Below, piece after piece: positions 24,845 to 37,804 of a stretch of DNA of 64,000 bases; the stretch's first letter is position 1, and the number at the start of each line of letters is the position of its first letter. The position numbers and the translations under genes were made by a program. The notes under the pieces were generated by a model. It searched no databases and was not told the DNA's origin. It was given only the letters and a program-made list of their open reading frames with translations. The DNA is from Cynocephalus volans (taxonomy: Eukaryota; Chordata; Mammalia; Dermoptera; Cynocephalidae), in NCBI RefSeq assembly GCF_027409185.1, contig NC_084463.1:66883852-66947851 (forward strand), in the 5' to 3' direction.

Positions 24845-25440
24845 TTCTAAAATTTCTATGGATGATCCAGCAATCCCACTACTGGGTATATGCCCAAAAG
24901 AATGGGAACCATCATGTCAAAGAGATACTTGCATTCCCATGTTTACTGCAGCTCTATTTATAAAAGCCAAGATATGGAACCCACCTAAATGTGCATCGAC
25001 AGATGACTGGATAAAGAAAATATGGCATATATACACAGTGGAATACTACTCAGCCATAAAAAAGAATGAAATTCTGCCATTTGGAACAACATGGATGAAC
25101 TTGGAGAAAATTATGTTAAGTGAATAAGCCAGGCACAGAAAAAGAAATACTGCATGTCCTCACTCATAAATGGGGCTAAAAAAGAAACAGCAAACACAAT
25201 AAGACATGGAACTTTCAGAAGGAGAGATCAGAGCTATAGTTGTTAGAAGGGGAAGGGGAGTGGGAGGAGGGTTAGGGAGAAATTGGTTAATGGACACAAA
25301 GAATGAGTAAGTTTATAACAATGAATATGTCAACTATACTGATTTGATCATCACGTACTGTACGTAAATACTGATAGTCAATTCTGTACCCCACAAATAT
25401 GATAATCAATTATGTTGCAATTAAAAATAAAATTAAAAAA
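24845..25440 (+). mobile_element. 5'-truncated L1 3' end
   Basis: An open stretch reads MDDPAIPLLGICPKEW through IWHIYTVEYYSAIKKNEILP, the ORF2 C-terminus, then 3' UTR with ACTTTCAGAAGGAGAGATCAG and an A-rich end near 25440. It is cleaner than neighbouring L1 pieces, so younger. Confidence 0.88.
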
Positions 25441-26514
25441 TAAAATTTGTATGGAATTACAAAGGTCTAAGAATAAACACAGCATTCTTGAAGAATTAGG
25501 TGAGATAATTTTCTTTACCAGGTACCAAGACTTCTGAAAAATCTCCATTATCAAGATAGTGCAATACTACATAAGGAGAAGACAAATGGATTTAGTAGAT
25601 TAAAAAGATGGGTATTTCAAAAGAGGCTGGAATCGTGAAGGAAAAAAATGGAAAAAACAAAATTTCTGAAATCAAAAATTCAGAAAGAATTGACTGTAAA
25701 TCAGACACAATAGAAAAAAAAAAAACCAATAAACCTGAAGACAGGTAAACTGAAATTATCTAAACTATCCATACAACTTAAGATTAAGTAGTCAAGTAAC
25801 TAGAAATCACAACTGACTTTAACATAAGAAAAAAATTTTAATATCCCTATATATACTAAAGAATTCATAATTAAAAACTTTCTGACAAAAATTCTCCAAG
25901 TACCACTGGCTTCAATGGTGAATTCTACCAAGCTCTTAAGGGTAAAACAATCTTACACAAAAACATCCAATTCCTCTTATGTGGCAAGTATAACCCTTAC
26001 ATCAAAACCTGCAAAGGACGTTATAAAAAAAAATTATAGGGCCGGCCCCATGGCTCACTTGGGTGAGTGCGCTGCTGGTAACACCGAGGCCGCAGGTTCG
26101 GATCCTATATGGGGATGGCCGGTGCGCTCACTGGCTGAGCGTGGTGCAGACACCACCATGCTGAGGGTTGCAATCCCCTTACCAGTCAAAAAAAAAAAAA
26201 AAATTATAGACCAGTTTCACTCATGAACATTAAAGCAAAAATTCTTAACCAAATACTAGAAAATTGAACCAAGCAATATATAAAAAGGATAGTACAGAAT
26301 GACCAATTTGGGTCTTACGCAGGAATGCAAAAATTGATAAATATAATTCAGCATATTAACCAATTAAAGGAGAAAAACTGTAAATCATCTTAGTACATGT
26401 ACAAAAAGCACTTGACTAAATTATGCCCCTTCATAATTTAAAAAAGAAAAGCACTCAACAAAGAAGGAATAGAAGGGAACTTCCTCAAAATTTGATGAAA
26501 GACAACTATGAGGT
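25441..26514 (+). mobile_element. Old L1 ORF2 fragment with a SINE inside
   Basis: Old L1 ORF2 text in broken frames flanks a SINE at 26040-26200. The right part (TGATAAATATAATTCAGCATA, GAAGGAATAGAAGGGAACTT) is the L1 RT region just before the sequence is broken by a non-L1 insert at about 26515. Confidence 0.7.
26040..26200 (+). repeat. tRNA-Ile-derived SINE dimer
   Basis: GGGCCGGCCCCATGGCTCAC, a GGTTCGGATCC B box, then a second unit GGCCGGTGCGCTCACTGGC ending GCAATCCCCTTACCAGTC and an A tail. Flanked by the duplication AAATTATAG at 26031-26039 and 26201-26209. Confidence 0.92.
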
Positions 26515-26985
26515 AGGTAAAAAGACTTTGGTTAACTTTCTAGCTCTATGTCCTTGGCAACCTGATAACAGTAGCATGTCCACAAGCTTTATGCTTATAG
26601 TAAAAATGACGTCTCATTGGTAGAATGAATCTGGACTTGAAGAACTATCAATAATATGATAGGAAGTACAAATTCAGGCTTTCTTGTAATGAACATGTCC
26701 CCTACAGAAACCCTGTAAGAGATAGCTGTAGCGTTGTTACAAGAGATAGCAGCTTCTGAGGGCATGAAGCTTCTATGCCAGGATGGTTCTCCCATCCACT
26801 CAATGTGGATCTTGTCTCCTTGTACCTGAAACTCTCACCTGGGAACCAAAGATAAACCCATGTAATGCAGTAATGGCTCCCACAGAAGAGGCATGCCTGA
26901 GTCTGCCCTGAAGCCAAGTATGGCAATCAAGTCTTCCACCACCAAATGTTTACGTGAACCTAAGAAGACCCTTGGGTAGGCAAAA
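26515..26985. other. Unidentified insert inside an L1
   Basis: L1 sequence on both sides joins if this 0.47-kb block is removed. The block has higher GC than the L1 and no L1, SINE or hAT signature. GTAGGTAAAAA at its left and GTAGGCAAAAA at its right may be a target duplication. Minus-strand frames of 66 and 74 codons are not recognised. It could be an old LTR, a retrocopy, or another transposon. Confidence 0.45.
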
Positions 26986-28480
26986 ATGGAATAATACATT
27001 CTAAATCATACTTAATGGTAAAATAATAAATGCATTTCTCCTAAGATGTGGAAAAAAGCAAGAATATTCACTCTTACCACTCTTTATTCAATATTATATA
27101 TTAAAGGTCCTAACCACTGAAATAAGGCAAGAAAAATGAATAAACCACATACAGATTGGAAAGGAGAAAATAAAATGGTCTTTAGACCCAGATAACATGG
27201 TTGTTTATGCAGAAAATCCTAAGGAGCCCACCAAAAAATAAATCCTAATAGCACTAACAAGTAAATCTACCTATTTTACAGGATACAAAAATCAAAACAC
27301 AAACATTAAATGTATTCCAGGTTTCTTGTACCAGCAACAAACAATTTGAAAATAAATATTTCCCAAGTAACACTGACATGTTATCAGAAATCATAAAAAA
27401 CTTAAGAAACAAATATGAAACTCTAAGACCTTGCTCCAAAACTCCAAAACACTGCTGTCAGAATTGAAACTCTAAAGAAACAAATGAAGAGATACAGCAA
27501 GCTCATAAACTGGAAAAGTCAACACTGTTAAGACATCAAATCTCCTCAAACTGATCGATGATATTGCAGTTAAAATCCCAACGTGTTTTTTATAGAAACT
27601 TACAAGCATCTTCTAAAATTTATATGAAAATCCAGAAGATTTAGCACAGTCAAAACAATAGGCAACAATACTGAGGAAGAATAAAGTTGAAAGGCTCATA
27701 TTACCTGTTTCCATGACTCACTGTGAACCACAGTAATTAAGGCAGTAAATGATACCGGCAATAAGGATAGATAGAGATCACATGGACCATAATAGGAAGT
27801 GTTAAAATGGACCCAAATAAACAGATAAACTGAGTTTAGGCTTGAGTTAAAGTTATTCATTGGAGGAAGGACAGTCTTGGAGGAAGGACAATCTTGTGAA
27901 AAACATGATCTATAAGAAGTGAAAATCCACATGGAAATAAATACATCTCAATCCTCCCCACCTCACACAACATATTAAAAATTAATTACAATAGAACATA
28001 AAAGCTAGAACTATAAAATTCCTACAAAATAATCAAGTATAGTATGTTAGTGACATCTTGCTATGGGCAAAGCCTTCATAAGGCACAAAAACCACTAGCC
28101 AAAAAGAAATTAAAATGATAAACTGGACTCCAAAGTTAAAAATTTCTCAAAAGACACCATAAAAAAAAAAAAAGCCACAGACAGAAAATATATGCAATAA
28201 TATATTTGACAAAGGATTTAACCAGATTCTATAAAGAAAAAAATCCTTTTTTTTTTTTAAGGGCCAAAAGACTCGAACAGAAACTTTTGCAGAAAATAGG
28301 AATGAAAAGATGAAACATGAAAAGCAAATTATAACAACAGGACACCACTAGAATGTCTAAATTAAAAAGACTAATAATACCAAATTTTCGAAAATATACG
28401 TAGCATCTGGAACTATCAGATAATTACCAATGTATATATAAGAACACAACCACTTTGGAATAAGGTTTCACAGTTTTGTT
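26986..28480 (+). mobile_element. Old L1 ORF2 continuation and fragments
   Basis: The L1 ORF2 RT/C-terminal order resumes after the insert (CATACTTAATGGTAAAATAAT near 27010, AGATTGGAAAGGAG near 27150) and runs in broken frames to about 28480. Confidence 0.65.
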
Positions 28481-28486
28481 TAAAGC

Positions 28487-28687
28487 AGAATTTCTCAACC
28501 TCAGCACTACTAATATTTTGGACCAGACACTTGTTTGTTGTGGAGAACTATTCTGTGCATTGTACGATGGGCAGCAGTATCTTTGACCTCCACCCTTCCA
28601 CACTCAGTTGAGATAATCAAAAATGTTTCTAGACATTGCAAATGTTCTTGGGTGGGCTAAATCACCTACAATTGAGAACTACTGCTT
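28487..28687 (-). mobile_element. MER20 (hAT-Charlie)
   Basis: TTTCTCAACCTCAGCACTAC, GTTGTGGAGAACTATTCTGTG and AAAATGTTTCTAGACATTGCA, closing with TTGAGAACTACTG, match MER20 as I recall it. Some MER20 copies are known to act as regulatory elements in placental mammals; nothing shows that for this copy. Confidence 0.75.
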
Positions 28688-29150
28688 TAAAGTTAAACAT
28701 ACATGTACCCAGCAATTCCATACCCAGGTGTTTACCCAGACATGAACACATATTTCCATAAAATATTTGTACATGAATGTCTACACAGTTTTATCCATAC
28801 TATCCAAAGACTAAAAATAATCCAAACGTCCACCTACAAGTAAACAGATATTGTATGCTTACACAATAAAATATAATGAAGCACTGAAAATGAAGTAACT
28901 ACTGATATTTCCATTAACATGAATGAATTTTAAAAACAGTATGTTGAACATAAGAAATCACACATAAAAGAGTACATGCTATATGATTATATTTATGTGA
29001 TGTTCTTAAATAGGAAAAGCTAAGCTTTGGTCAATGAAATAACAGTGATGTGTGAGAGGATGTTAGGGAGCTGGACAGGGCACAGAGGAAGTTGTTTAAA
29101 ATCTGCACCTATGCAGTATGAAAATTATACCTCAACATGTAAGAAAAAAT
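28688..29150 (+). mobile_element. Old L1 3' end
   Basis: It resumes L1 ORF2 C-terminal order (CCAGCAATTCCATACCC) and ends in a 3' UTR with CCTATGCAGTATGAAAATTAT and CCTCAACATG. The MER20 is inserted in it. Confidence 0.65.
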
Positions 29151-30227
29151 CAATTTTTATGATATTGCATTAAAACTACAAATATGCAGACAAGTTGAGA
29201 AAGTGACAAAAAAGTAGAGCATATAAGTAGCTCTAAAGTCATATTATTTTTTTTTTGATGTTACAGTTATATATTTAAATTTTAAATAGTACTTAGGGAG
29301 GGATGTGAGAAAGTCAGTGCATTCTTTGCTACCACCTGCTACATAAGCAAACCAAGATACTCAGGCACTGCTTTCAGATATTGTACTTAACTAAATAGAT
29401 GCTTCAGTTTTCATAACTTGACACAGATACCAAGGCTTAGCATAAATTCCTTTTTAATCTTTTTCAGTTAGCTGGTCACCAATCCCTTAATTAAACAAAG
29501 TACCTCACTCATTTTTTTCCTGATACATTCACTCAATTGTCAAATGTACTGCATGCTTCCTTGCAAAGGTCACAGTCTTCATAGATCCATCTGCCAATGT
29601 AACCTGTCACATTTTAAAAGTCAGCATGCAGAGCAAAACCAATTCAAGATTAACATTTTTCATTTCCGTGTAATTTCCCATGACAACTCACCCTTATATG
29701 CACCATGTTTCCTTCATTTCACTAATGAGCTAATGAACATTTATTTCACTTCTTTCGGAATTGGATGCATTTGGCAATACCAACCATTTAAATGTGCCAA
29801 TGTCTAACTCTAAATAGGTTTTTAAAATGTTTCACTGTGTTCTCTGTCACTCCTAAAGCTACCTGGTACTGAGTTATTTCAATAAGAGCCCAGACTGGTA
29901 AGAAGTTGTAACACATTACCAAAGACCACTATGCTGCCAGCCATCCAGTCATATAAATTGAGGTGTCTTCTGACTCCAGCAAGTTAGAAACTGATCACCG
30001 GTAGATGTAGTAATCTCCTAACAGTGAGAAGTATGTGATTTTCACTAGATCAGAGAGGGACCGGATGCCCAAATCCACCCTCAAAGCATACCAGCAAATG
30101 GTATGAAATGGCATATTTAACATGCCTATACACATATTTTTCCATAATACAAACTATAAAAAGTAAAGCTCAAAACTCATGTTCACTGGGGAAAACATAC
30201 AGAATACAGTGTAAGAAATACTACAGA
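29151..30227. other. Unique sequence
   Basis: No exon with paired splice sites, CpG rise or repeat signature was found. A plus-strand 87-codon frame at 29544 has no recognisable family. Confidence 0.4.
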
Positions 30228-30230
30228 GGG

Positions 30231-30651
30231 TTGCTATTGGCTGAATGTGTCCCCAAAGTTTTATGTATTAGAAACTTAATCCCCACTCTGACAGTGTTTA
30301 CAGGATGGGAAATCTTGTGATGGTTATTGAAAGGTGGGGCCTTAAAGAGGTGATTAGACTGTGAAGAATGTGTCCTTGAGAATGGATTGATCCATTCATG
30401 GAGTAATGGGCATGGTTCTGATAGCTTAAAAAGGAGAGCAACTGAGAAGCTTAGCTCTCTCTCTTGCTCAACCATTTCATCATGAGGTATGCTGCATTGC
30501 TATAGTCACTACCAACAAGAAGGTCCTCACCAGCTGTGTTCCCTGGACTTTGGACTTCCTAGCCTCTAAACTGGAAGAAATAAATTTCATTTCTTCAGAC
30601 ATTGCTCAGTCTCAGGTATTCTGTTATCAGCAATAGAAACAGACTAATACA
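30231..30651 (+). mobile_element. MST/THE1-type MaLR solo LTR
   Basis: GGCTGAATGTGTCCCCAAAG near the start, GGTGGGGCCTTAAAGAGGTG in the middle and AGACTAATACA at the end are MaLR LTR landmarks. No internal region. Confidence 0.8.
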
Positions 30652-32349
30652 GGGGTATAGATTTGAATGGGGAAAATGGAATGCAAATAATATTTTCTAA
30701 TGTAAACAGGTACAGGTTTCAGGGATTTAAGAAAACAGCTGAGGTACAATTCAAGGCCAAAGGCTAAACCAAGGCAGATATTTCCAGTTAAAAATAATGA
30801 ATTGAGTGTACCCACTTTGCTGCCTCCAGCAAGGAATACATTTAAAAATGTACAAGAAATAATTTAAATATAAACTCCCAAAGTCCAAGAGAAAGAGAAG
30901 ACAACAGAAAACAACAGATGTTAACAAAGCCATATACTGTGTTAAGCGGATGAATAGTAAATAACTCAGCAGTGAAGAAATTACAACCTAAGTACCTTCA
31001 CAGGGCAATGCCCACAAGATGCCAGCCTAGCCACATGGCCAATGGACAGATGATTCCCACCTCACCAAGGTGCAATAAACCAAGGCAAGATCCATTCTCT
31101 CATTACATACAGAACACAGCATCAATTCAATTACTTCACATTTCCTACTGGAAAAAAATAAAAAACAAGCCTGATTTCTCCTTCTGATTGTCAAGTAGCC
31201 CCAAGCCAATCGGGGGAAAAAAAAAAAACAAAAAAAAAACTAGTATTATTAAGTACTTTAATTGCTTACACAGTAATGGTTTTGCAATACCAGTTTTTGT
31301 TGTGGTGGTTTTTCCTAAGAACACCTTCACTCTGTCCACCCACTAAGTGATTTCATGTGTGCGGCCTCTCATCTTTGTGCATCTCTGGGAACCAGTACTT
31401 TCTATCCTTTCTAAGGAAAGCAAGATAGCTTCTTTTTATGTTTTTCTAGGCCCAGTACTCATTTTCACACTAGCAGTTGCAGGGCTGGATCTCCCTTCTC
31501 AGCACTATGGCACTTTCCAAAACAATTAAATGAGAATACAAGTTTTTTTTTTTAAACATTAGTAAGTTTAAAACTACTTTTTATAGGCAACACTAAGATA
31601 TAAACTAAAGCCCTTACTATATTTTGTCCTCTTCAGTTCTGCTATAAATAAACTAATGCAAACCCTTCAATATCAAAATTTATAATTCTGCAATGAATGA
31701 TAGAACCAGATTCCAGGAAAAGGCTGACAAACAACTACATAACTAAGTGAAAGGTGCATTTGTGCCTTTGAGTGTGTGTGCATGCACACACGGTGGGAAG
31801 CATGGAGGGGAAAGAAAAGGCTCATGGACCTCCTAGACTTAATTTGGTGGAAAAATAGAACCATAAACAAAAAAATAAATTTTATAGGTTCCAAAAGAGA
31901 AACCATGATAGTTAAAGAACGCGGGTAGACCAGCAGACCTCACCAAAAGACAAGTAAAGCACCAATAGTAAGTGTGGCTACCTTGATAGGTAAATCTCTA
32001 AAAGCAACAGCCAATTATCTTGAGTGAGCAGAAGAGAAAGTTAGTCTTGAGTTTGCTTTCGGTCACTTATAAGTAAAAGATCTACTCTCTTACTTATAGA
32101 TCTCTCTTCAATGATGAGAGAAATCATTCTTACTTGCTCATTTATTCAAGTACCATAATGTTCATAATAGTAAATAAAAAGTTCTAATTCAACAAATACC
32201 ATGTACACAAGGCACCCTGCTACACTTTATATCTGAGATGGCAGTGAAAAAGAACATAGTGATTTCAATATCCTGTACTCCACATAGAGTCTCAAAGAAG
32301 AAAGTTCTTCATCTTCTATCTGGGTTCTACAACTGGGTCAGGTTCCCTC
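30652..32349. other. Unique sequence
   Basis: About 1.7 kb without recognised exon or repeat, apart from A-rich tracts near 31215-31240. Short frames on either strand are unsupported. Confidence 0.4.
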
Positions 32350-32535
32350 AGCCACTGGTTCTCAAAGTGTGGTCCACAGACTCCAAATACCCTTTCAATA
32401 AGTCTGCAAGGTCAAAACTTTGTTCATAACAATACTGATGTTTCACCATATTGACATTATCAGTTATGACACAAAAACAGCATTGGGGTAAAACTGTTGG
32501 TACCTTGGCACAGATCAAGACATTGGTGCTCTTTC
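32350..32535 (+). mobile_element. hAT-type DNA transposon fragment
   Basis: It starts CACTGGTTCTCAAAGTGTGG, a hAT terminal inverted repeat, and continues with AAAACTTTGTTCATAACAAT and GGTAAAACTGTTGGTACC. The right end is missing and the sequence abuts an RPL27A pseudogene. Confidence 0.65.
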
Positions 32536-32540
32536 ACCTC

Positions 32541-33045
32541 AGCCGCCACCATGCCATCCAGACTGAGAAGATCTAGAAACTTAGGGGCCACGTGAGCCAC
32601 GGCTGCATTGGCAAGCACCAGCAGCATCTGGGAGGCAGGAGTAATGCTGGTGGCATGTATCACCACAGGATCAACTTTGACAAATATCACCCAGGTTACT
32701 TTGGGAAAGGTGGTATGAGGCATTACCACTTGAAGAGGAAGCAAAGCTTCTGCTTAACTGTCAACCTTGATAAACTGTGGACCTTGGTCAGTGAACAGAC
32801 ACAGGGAAATGCTGTCAGAAACAAGACTGGAGCGGCTCCAATCTCTGATGAGATGCGATCAGGCTACTGCAAAGTTCTGGAAAGCTCCCAAAGCAGCCTG
32901 TCATCATGAAGGCCAAATTCTTCAGCAGAGAAGCTGAGAAGATTTGGGGGGAAGGGAAGGTCTCTGTCCCAGTGGTTTGAAGCCACATGGAGAGAGGTTC
33001 ATTAAATGCTAACAAATGCTTTTTTAAAAACAAAAACAAAGACAT
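32541..33045 (+). pseudogene. RPL27A: RPL27A processed pseudogene
   Basis: An intronless copy of the mRNA for large-subunit ribosomal protein uL15 (L27a). It begins with ATG at 32551 (MPSRLR), runs through [20 protein letters not shown] and LWTLVSEQT, and ends at TGA 32978-32980, followed by the 3' UTR (TTTGAAGCCACATGGAG) and an A-rich tail near 33025-33045. A small deletion near 32575 shifts the frame to an early TGA, and at least one more indel lies near 32880. The coding-equivalent length, about 430 bp, is a little short of the usual 447. It cannot make ribosomal protein. Confidence 0.95.
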
Positions 33046-33172
33046 CAACAAACTGTACTCATCAGATATTCTCTACCATCACATGCTTGTAATAAAAGAT
33101 GCCAGTCTCACTTTAAAATGCCCTCCATAAACCAGTAAAAACTGATCATTAAATCTTAACCCTTGAGTATAA

Positions 33173-33636
33173 GTATTAGTTTTCTGAGGCTGCCATAATA
33201 ACAAATTAATGCAGATTTCATGGCTTGTCAACAGACATTTATTCTCTGACTTCTGGAGGCCAGCAGTCCAAAGTCAAGGTACTATTAGCAAGGCCACACA
33301 CACCCTCCAATGGCTGCAAGGGGAGAATCCATTCCTTCCCTCTTTGTTTTTGGTGGCTCCAGGCATTCCTTGGCTTATAGACATGTCACTCCGATCTCTG
33401 CATCCATGATCACACTGACTCTCTGTGTCTTCTCTCCTTCTGTCTCTGTGTATTTTCTCTCCCATCAGGACACTTGTCACTGGATTTAGAACCCACCTGA
33501 ATAACCCTAAATGATCTCATCTCAAGATCTTTATTATATCCGCAAAGAACCTTTGTCCAATTAAGGTAACACTGGCAGGTTCCAGGGCTTAGGATATGGA
33601 CATATCTTCTGTGAGACTGCTATTCAGCCTGCTACA
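33173..33636 (-). mobile_element. MLT1-type MaLR solo LTR
   Basis: The plus strand reads AGTATTAGTTTTCTGAGGCTG at the left and TATTCAGCCTGCTACA at the right, with ATTTATTCTCTGACTTCTGG and GGCATTCCTTGGCTTATAG between. This is the reverse complement of an MLT1 LTR. Confidence 0.85.
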
Positions 33637-34337
33637 AGACTTTTTAATACCCCACGTGGCCAAATGGCAAGTATTCGTAAAGCACTTCTGTTGCACAGTG
33701 AAATATAAAAGTTATCTTGAGGAAAAGCACTTGTGAGATTGAGTTGCAAACTGAACTAGACTCTTTTTAAATGGGCACCACTTTTACTCACAAGAACAAT
33801 TGACAAACCACAGTAACAAAAAAAACAAGAGCAGCCCTGAAAGCTAGAAGCTGGTCTGGTATCAGCAGAGTCTTGATGTTGCTAAGACCTGACCCTCACA
33901 ACTAAGCCTTCATGTTCTCCTGTTAAACAGAACATCAACATCAGACTAGGACACTGACCATGATGGGTCAAGACAAAAACAAAAATAAAACCATCAACAC
34001 TCCCCAAACCACAAGATGACTAAACATCCTCCTTTCCTAGCTAATAAGAGTGACCACAATTCCTTCACCAATTAAAGCTTTAGCCTCCATTTATTGCTTC
34101 CTCCTTAAATGAGATTTATTAAGAAAACCAGTAAAAGAATCACCCCAATTACCCCACAGCATCTAATCCAGAGTACGGCCCCCTTCTTTTAACCTTCCAC
34201 TGAATCATTTAACATAAATCCAAGTCCTACAGTAAGTCCTGTCTAATAAATTCTTATTGAGATGCCCCATGGTTCTTCATGGTGTGCATTCTTCCTTGCC
34301 ACCACAAGTAATTAACCCAACTTGTTCAACCTCAGGT
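33637..34337. other. Unique sequence
   Basis: Nothing recognised in these 0.7 kb. Confidence 0.4.
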
Positions 34338-34756
34338 GTATTAGTCTGTTTTGTGTTGCTTATAACAAAGTACACGGAACTGGGAAATTTATGAAGAAAA
34401 TGAAATTTGTTTGATTACAGTTTCTGAGGCTGGGAATTCGAAAGTCCATCTGATGGTGGTGACAGTGACCAAGGGTCTCACATAGCAAGATGGTTGAAGC
34501 AGAGAGAGCAAGACAGACTCTCCTCTTCTTTTAAAGCCCCCAGAACCACGCCCTTGACCTCCATTTTTAATCCATTCACTATGGCATGGTCCTACAATCC
34601 AATCACCTATTTAAGGCTCCACCTTTCAATTACCATAATAGGATTTCCCACCCTCTTAACAGTCACAGTGTGGGCTAAGATTCTAAAACATAAAACTCGG
34701 AGGACACAATTTAAACTTCAGTGAGTTTGGGGGAGGACATAATTCAGTCCACTACA
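34338..34756 (-). mobile_element. MST/THE1-like MaLR solo LTR
   Basis: TGTATTAGTCTGTTTTGTG opens and AATTCAGTCCACTACA closes, with AAGCCCCCAGAACCACGCC and AGGCTCCACCTTTCAAT inside. Reverse complement of a MaLR LTR. No viral genes. Confidence 0.8.
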
Positions 34757-35759
34757 GGTGTGTTCCTGGTAGTCTCTGGCAGGAGGGCACTGACAATGGT
34801 TTTGAGCCTTGGTCAATTACAGACATCTCCTCAAAAATGCACAAAGTGAGCTTATTACTTCAAAGAAAACTGACAGTATTTATTGCCAATGATAAAATTC
34901 AAGCTTTAAGAGCAAATTTGATTGTGGGAAATTTGTATCTACTGTGCACTGGATAGCTTCCCAAAAAAGATTTTTCTAATGAGACCATTGGTGATAATAA
35001 ATGTGGTTTTGATACTTATAAAATGAAATAGGTCAGTATTTGGAAGATCTCCATAACTCAGAGAATATTTTCCAAATAAACAAAACATGAGGTTAAAAAA
35101 TACAGTTAAAAGGCCTTTTTGGAGTACAAGACAGACCAATGGACTTGACTGTAACAAAGAACAAAAGGTTCATTGATGTGGTTTCAGAATTTATATGAAA
35201 CTATCACTGGTTGAGTTCTGGTGTGCTATCAAAGAAGAATGTACACATCTGAGAGGGGTATTAACACATTCCTCCCTTTCCAACTATAAATCTGTGCAAG
35301 GCCAGACTTTCTTAATATCCTTCAAAGGAATATATTGCAACAGATTAAACTCAGAAAATATTATTATAATCCAACTGTTTTCAACTCTATTCAGCAGATG
35401 TTAAAGAGATTTGTATGGTTAACAATATATAATGGTGTTATTTTCTCACTAATTTTTATTTTAGAAGACAATTATTTTTCATTAAAAACCATTTTAAGTT
35501 AGCAAGCAGCATTTGCTATTATTTTAAATTAACAAATATTGTAAAAAAAAAATTCAGTGTCAAAGGAGTTTACATTCCCAAGAAATTTAGATAATTATTT
35601 TTTTGAGTATCTACCTCATAATTCTATTAAGTTTAGCATTTACTAAAAAACATAAGAAATCAAAACTGTGAGAAAAAATGAGATAGTACCTTTTTCTTAG
35701 GGCAGACTAAAAAACGCACTAAATATAACCCATTGAAATGAAAAATCAGCACAGAAATT
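34757..35759. other. Unique sequence
   Basis: No exon or known repeat identified. AT-rich. Confidence 0.4.
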
Positions 35760-36580
35760 TAAACATCAATGGTTGGGTTAAAAACACAGATTAGGTACAC
35801 AAAAAGATGACAGAGGTAAACTGGAAGATAAATCTGAGGAATTAAACAAAAAGGCAGCACAGAAAATATAAAAAGGAGATTACAAAATATGAACAAAATG
35901 AAGAGACAACATATATCAAATTGGAGTTTAAATACAGAAAACAATGTTGAGAATTTTCTAGCACTGGTGAAAAAGACGAATCTTCAGGTTCAGGAAGTAC
36001 AAGAACAATCACTGAATAGTCAGACAAAATCTTAAATGCAATCAGAAAGACAAATCACTACAAACACTGACAATTAGACTGACACCAGCTGTAGCATGTG
36101 CTGGAAGACAGTGGGATAATAGATCAAAGATAACTGTCACACCCAATGACTCCAACACTTGTGAGTAAAAGAAAAACATTTTCAGACACAAAAAGATTTA
36201 CTACTAACATACCCTTCCCTCACTGAAAGAACTACTAAAAAATGGTATTTTAAGAAGAAAACTAACTCCAAAAGGAAAATGGAGGTCACAAGAAAGACTT
36301 GAGCAAATAAGTAAACATGTTGCTGTAGTTTTAAATAATAAGCACTGCTCTCTGAGGGGGAGGGAGTGACTAAACTGGAGGTAGGAGAAAATGTGAAACT
36401 AAAATACTGAAAATGGTAACATTTGAGTTGGGAAAGTGTTCCAAGGGTCTCACACTGTACAAGAGCAAGGTAGAAATATTAGTCAACTTTTGACTTAATT
36501 ATGTCCAGTATGCTTTTATACCACGGAGGATAACCACAAAATTTGGATGTTTAAGATAACCAAGCACACACAACAAATTA
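35760..36580 (+). mobile_element. HAL1/L1 ORF1-region remnant
   Basis: AATCTGAGGAATTAAACAAA, TTTTCAGACACAAAAAGATTT, CCTCACTGAAAGAACTACTA and GAAGAAAACTAACTCC are the ordered landmarks of HAL1/L1 ORF1-type elements. No intact frame. Confidence 0.65.
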
Positions 36581-36662
36581 AAATACACTGCTGTATGCAG
36601 AAAACCAACAAATAAGTACAGATACTGATACAAACCCCTTGTGTTTCACTAACTCCCACTCT

Positions 36663-36713
36663 TACACTTTTATATTATATATAACATTTTTATACTTTTA
36701 TATTATATATAAC
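36663..36713. repeat. Two tandem AT-rich units
   Basis: ACTTTTATATTATATATAAC occurs twice in a row, about 28 bp apart. Simple local duplication. Confidence 0.9.
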
Positions 36714-37804
36714 AACATATGAGAAAACAGTGACGGTGTCAAAGCAACTAATATTAGAAAAGCTTAGTGTTTTTTCTCTCAAGATAAATATATAAATACG
36801 AAACCTAGTATTTTCTTTCTTGTATGCCAAAGGATCATCCTGCTCTTTGGAAACCACAGGTACACATACATAACCAGAACTGTACAGGCAGTTTCCCAGA
36901 GGAAACAACCCTTAACGTAATAAATCATGAGTTAATTAGGCCAAGAAGGAGCTAAGTGAAGGGTATTCCAAACAGACATTAACAGCATGAGTAAAGGCTA
37001 AAAGGATAAAACAGCATGATCTGTGAAGGAAAACTTCAAAGTTTGAAATTTGCAGTTTTGAACTGTTAGGACATAAAGCAGATCTCTCCGGCATTCACTC
37101 CCCAAAACTAAGAGGTGACATCCTTATATCCACTCTCAGTAAAAACGCTGCCAGTAGATCTCAGTGAAGCAGCCTAATCTTTTCTACCCTCCTCTTCTCA
37201 TAGTAATCAATGCCCCACACTCATTACATGTTATCAAGTCTCAGATGCCTGAATATATTTGCCTAAATTGGAAAGTAGACAGGGTTTTATTGTGTGGCCC
37301 CAAAGGAACATGAAATCTGACTTCCACTTTCTTGGAGAAAACGAATTTCCTTAGCACAAATGCACTTTTATACTGCCTTTTCTCAGAGTGCATCTCAGTA
37401 TAAAACAAGTAATCGTGACACTGACTTCCAATAAGCAGTAAAATAATCCCACAGAGAATTATTTACTGGCAGCGAAATCCTATGAAGATGCCAAAGACTA
37501 CTGGTGATATATATGATGAGGTCCATATAGCTTAGTGCTCAATCTTGCTTCCACTTTGTCTCTCCAATATGACAGCTGAAACGGCTGGCACCGCAAAAGT
37601 AGAAGAGTCCCTTGTCTCAGCAACCACTTAAAAGACAGTAAGGTAGCACCTATTACTTAAGAAAAGGCTCTCAAAGTAATTAAATTTTCCACGCCCTTGA
37701 AGTCAACTTGGAGCTTTTAAAAACTCAAGCAACTCAAGTCCTGATGGTTGCACAACAGCCTAACCAGTTAATTACTTGCTACCAACCCTGTGTAACAATA
37801 TTTA
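36714..37804. other. Unique sequence
   Basis: No recognised repeat or exon. Confidence 0.35.
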
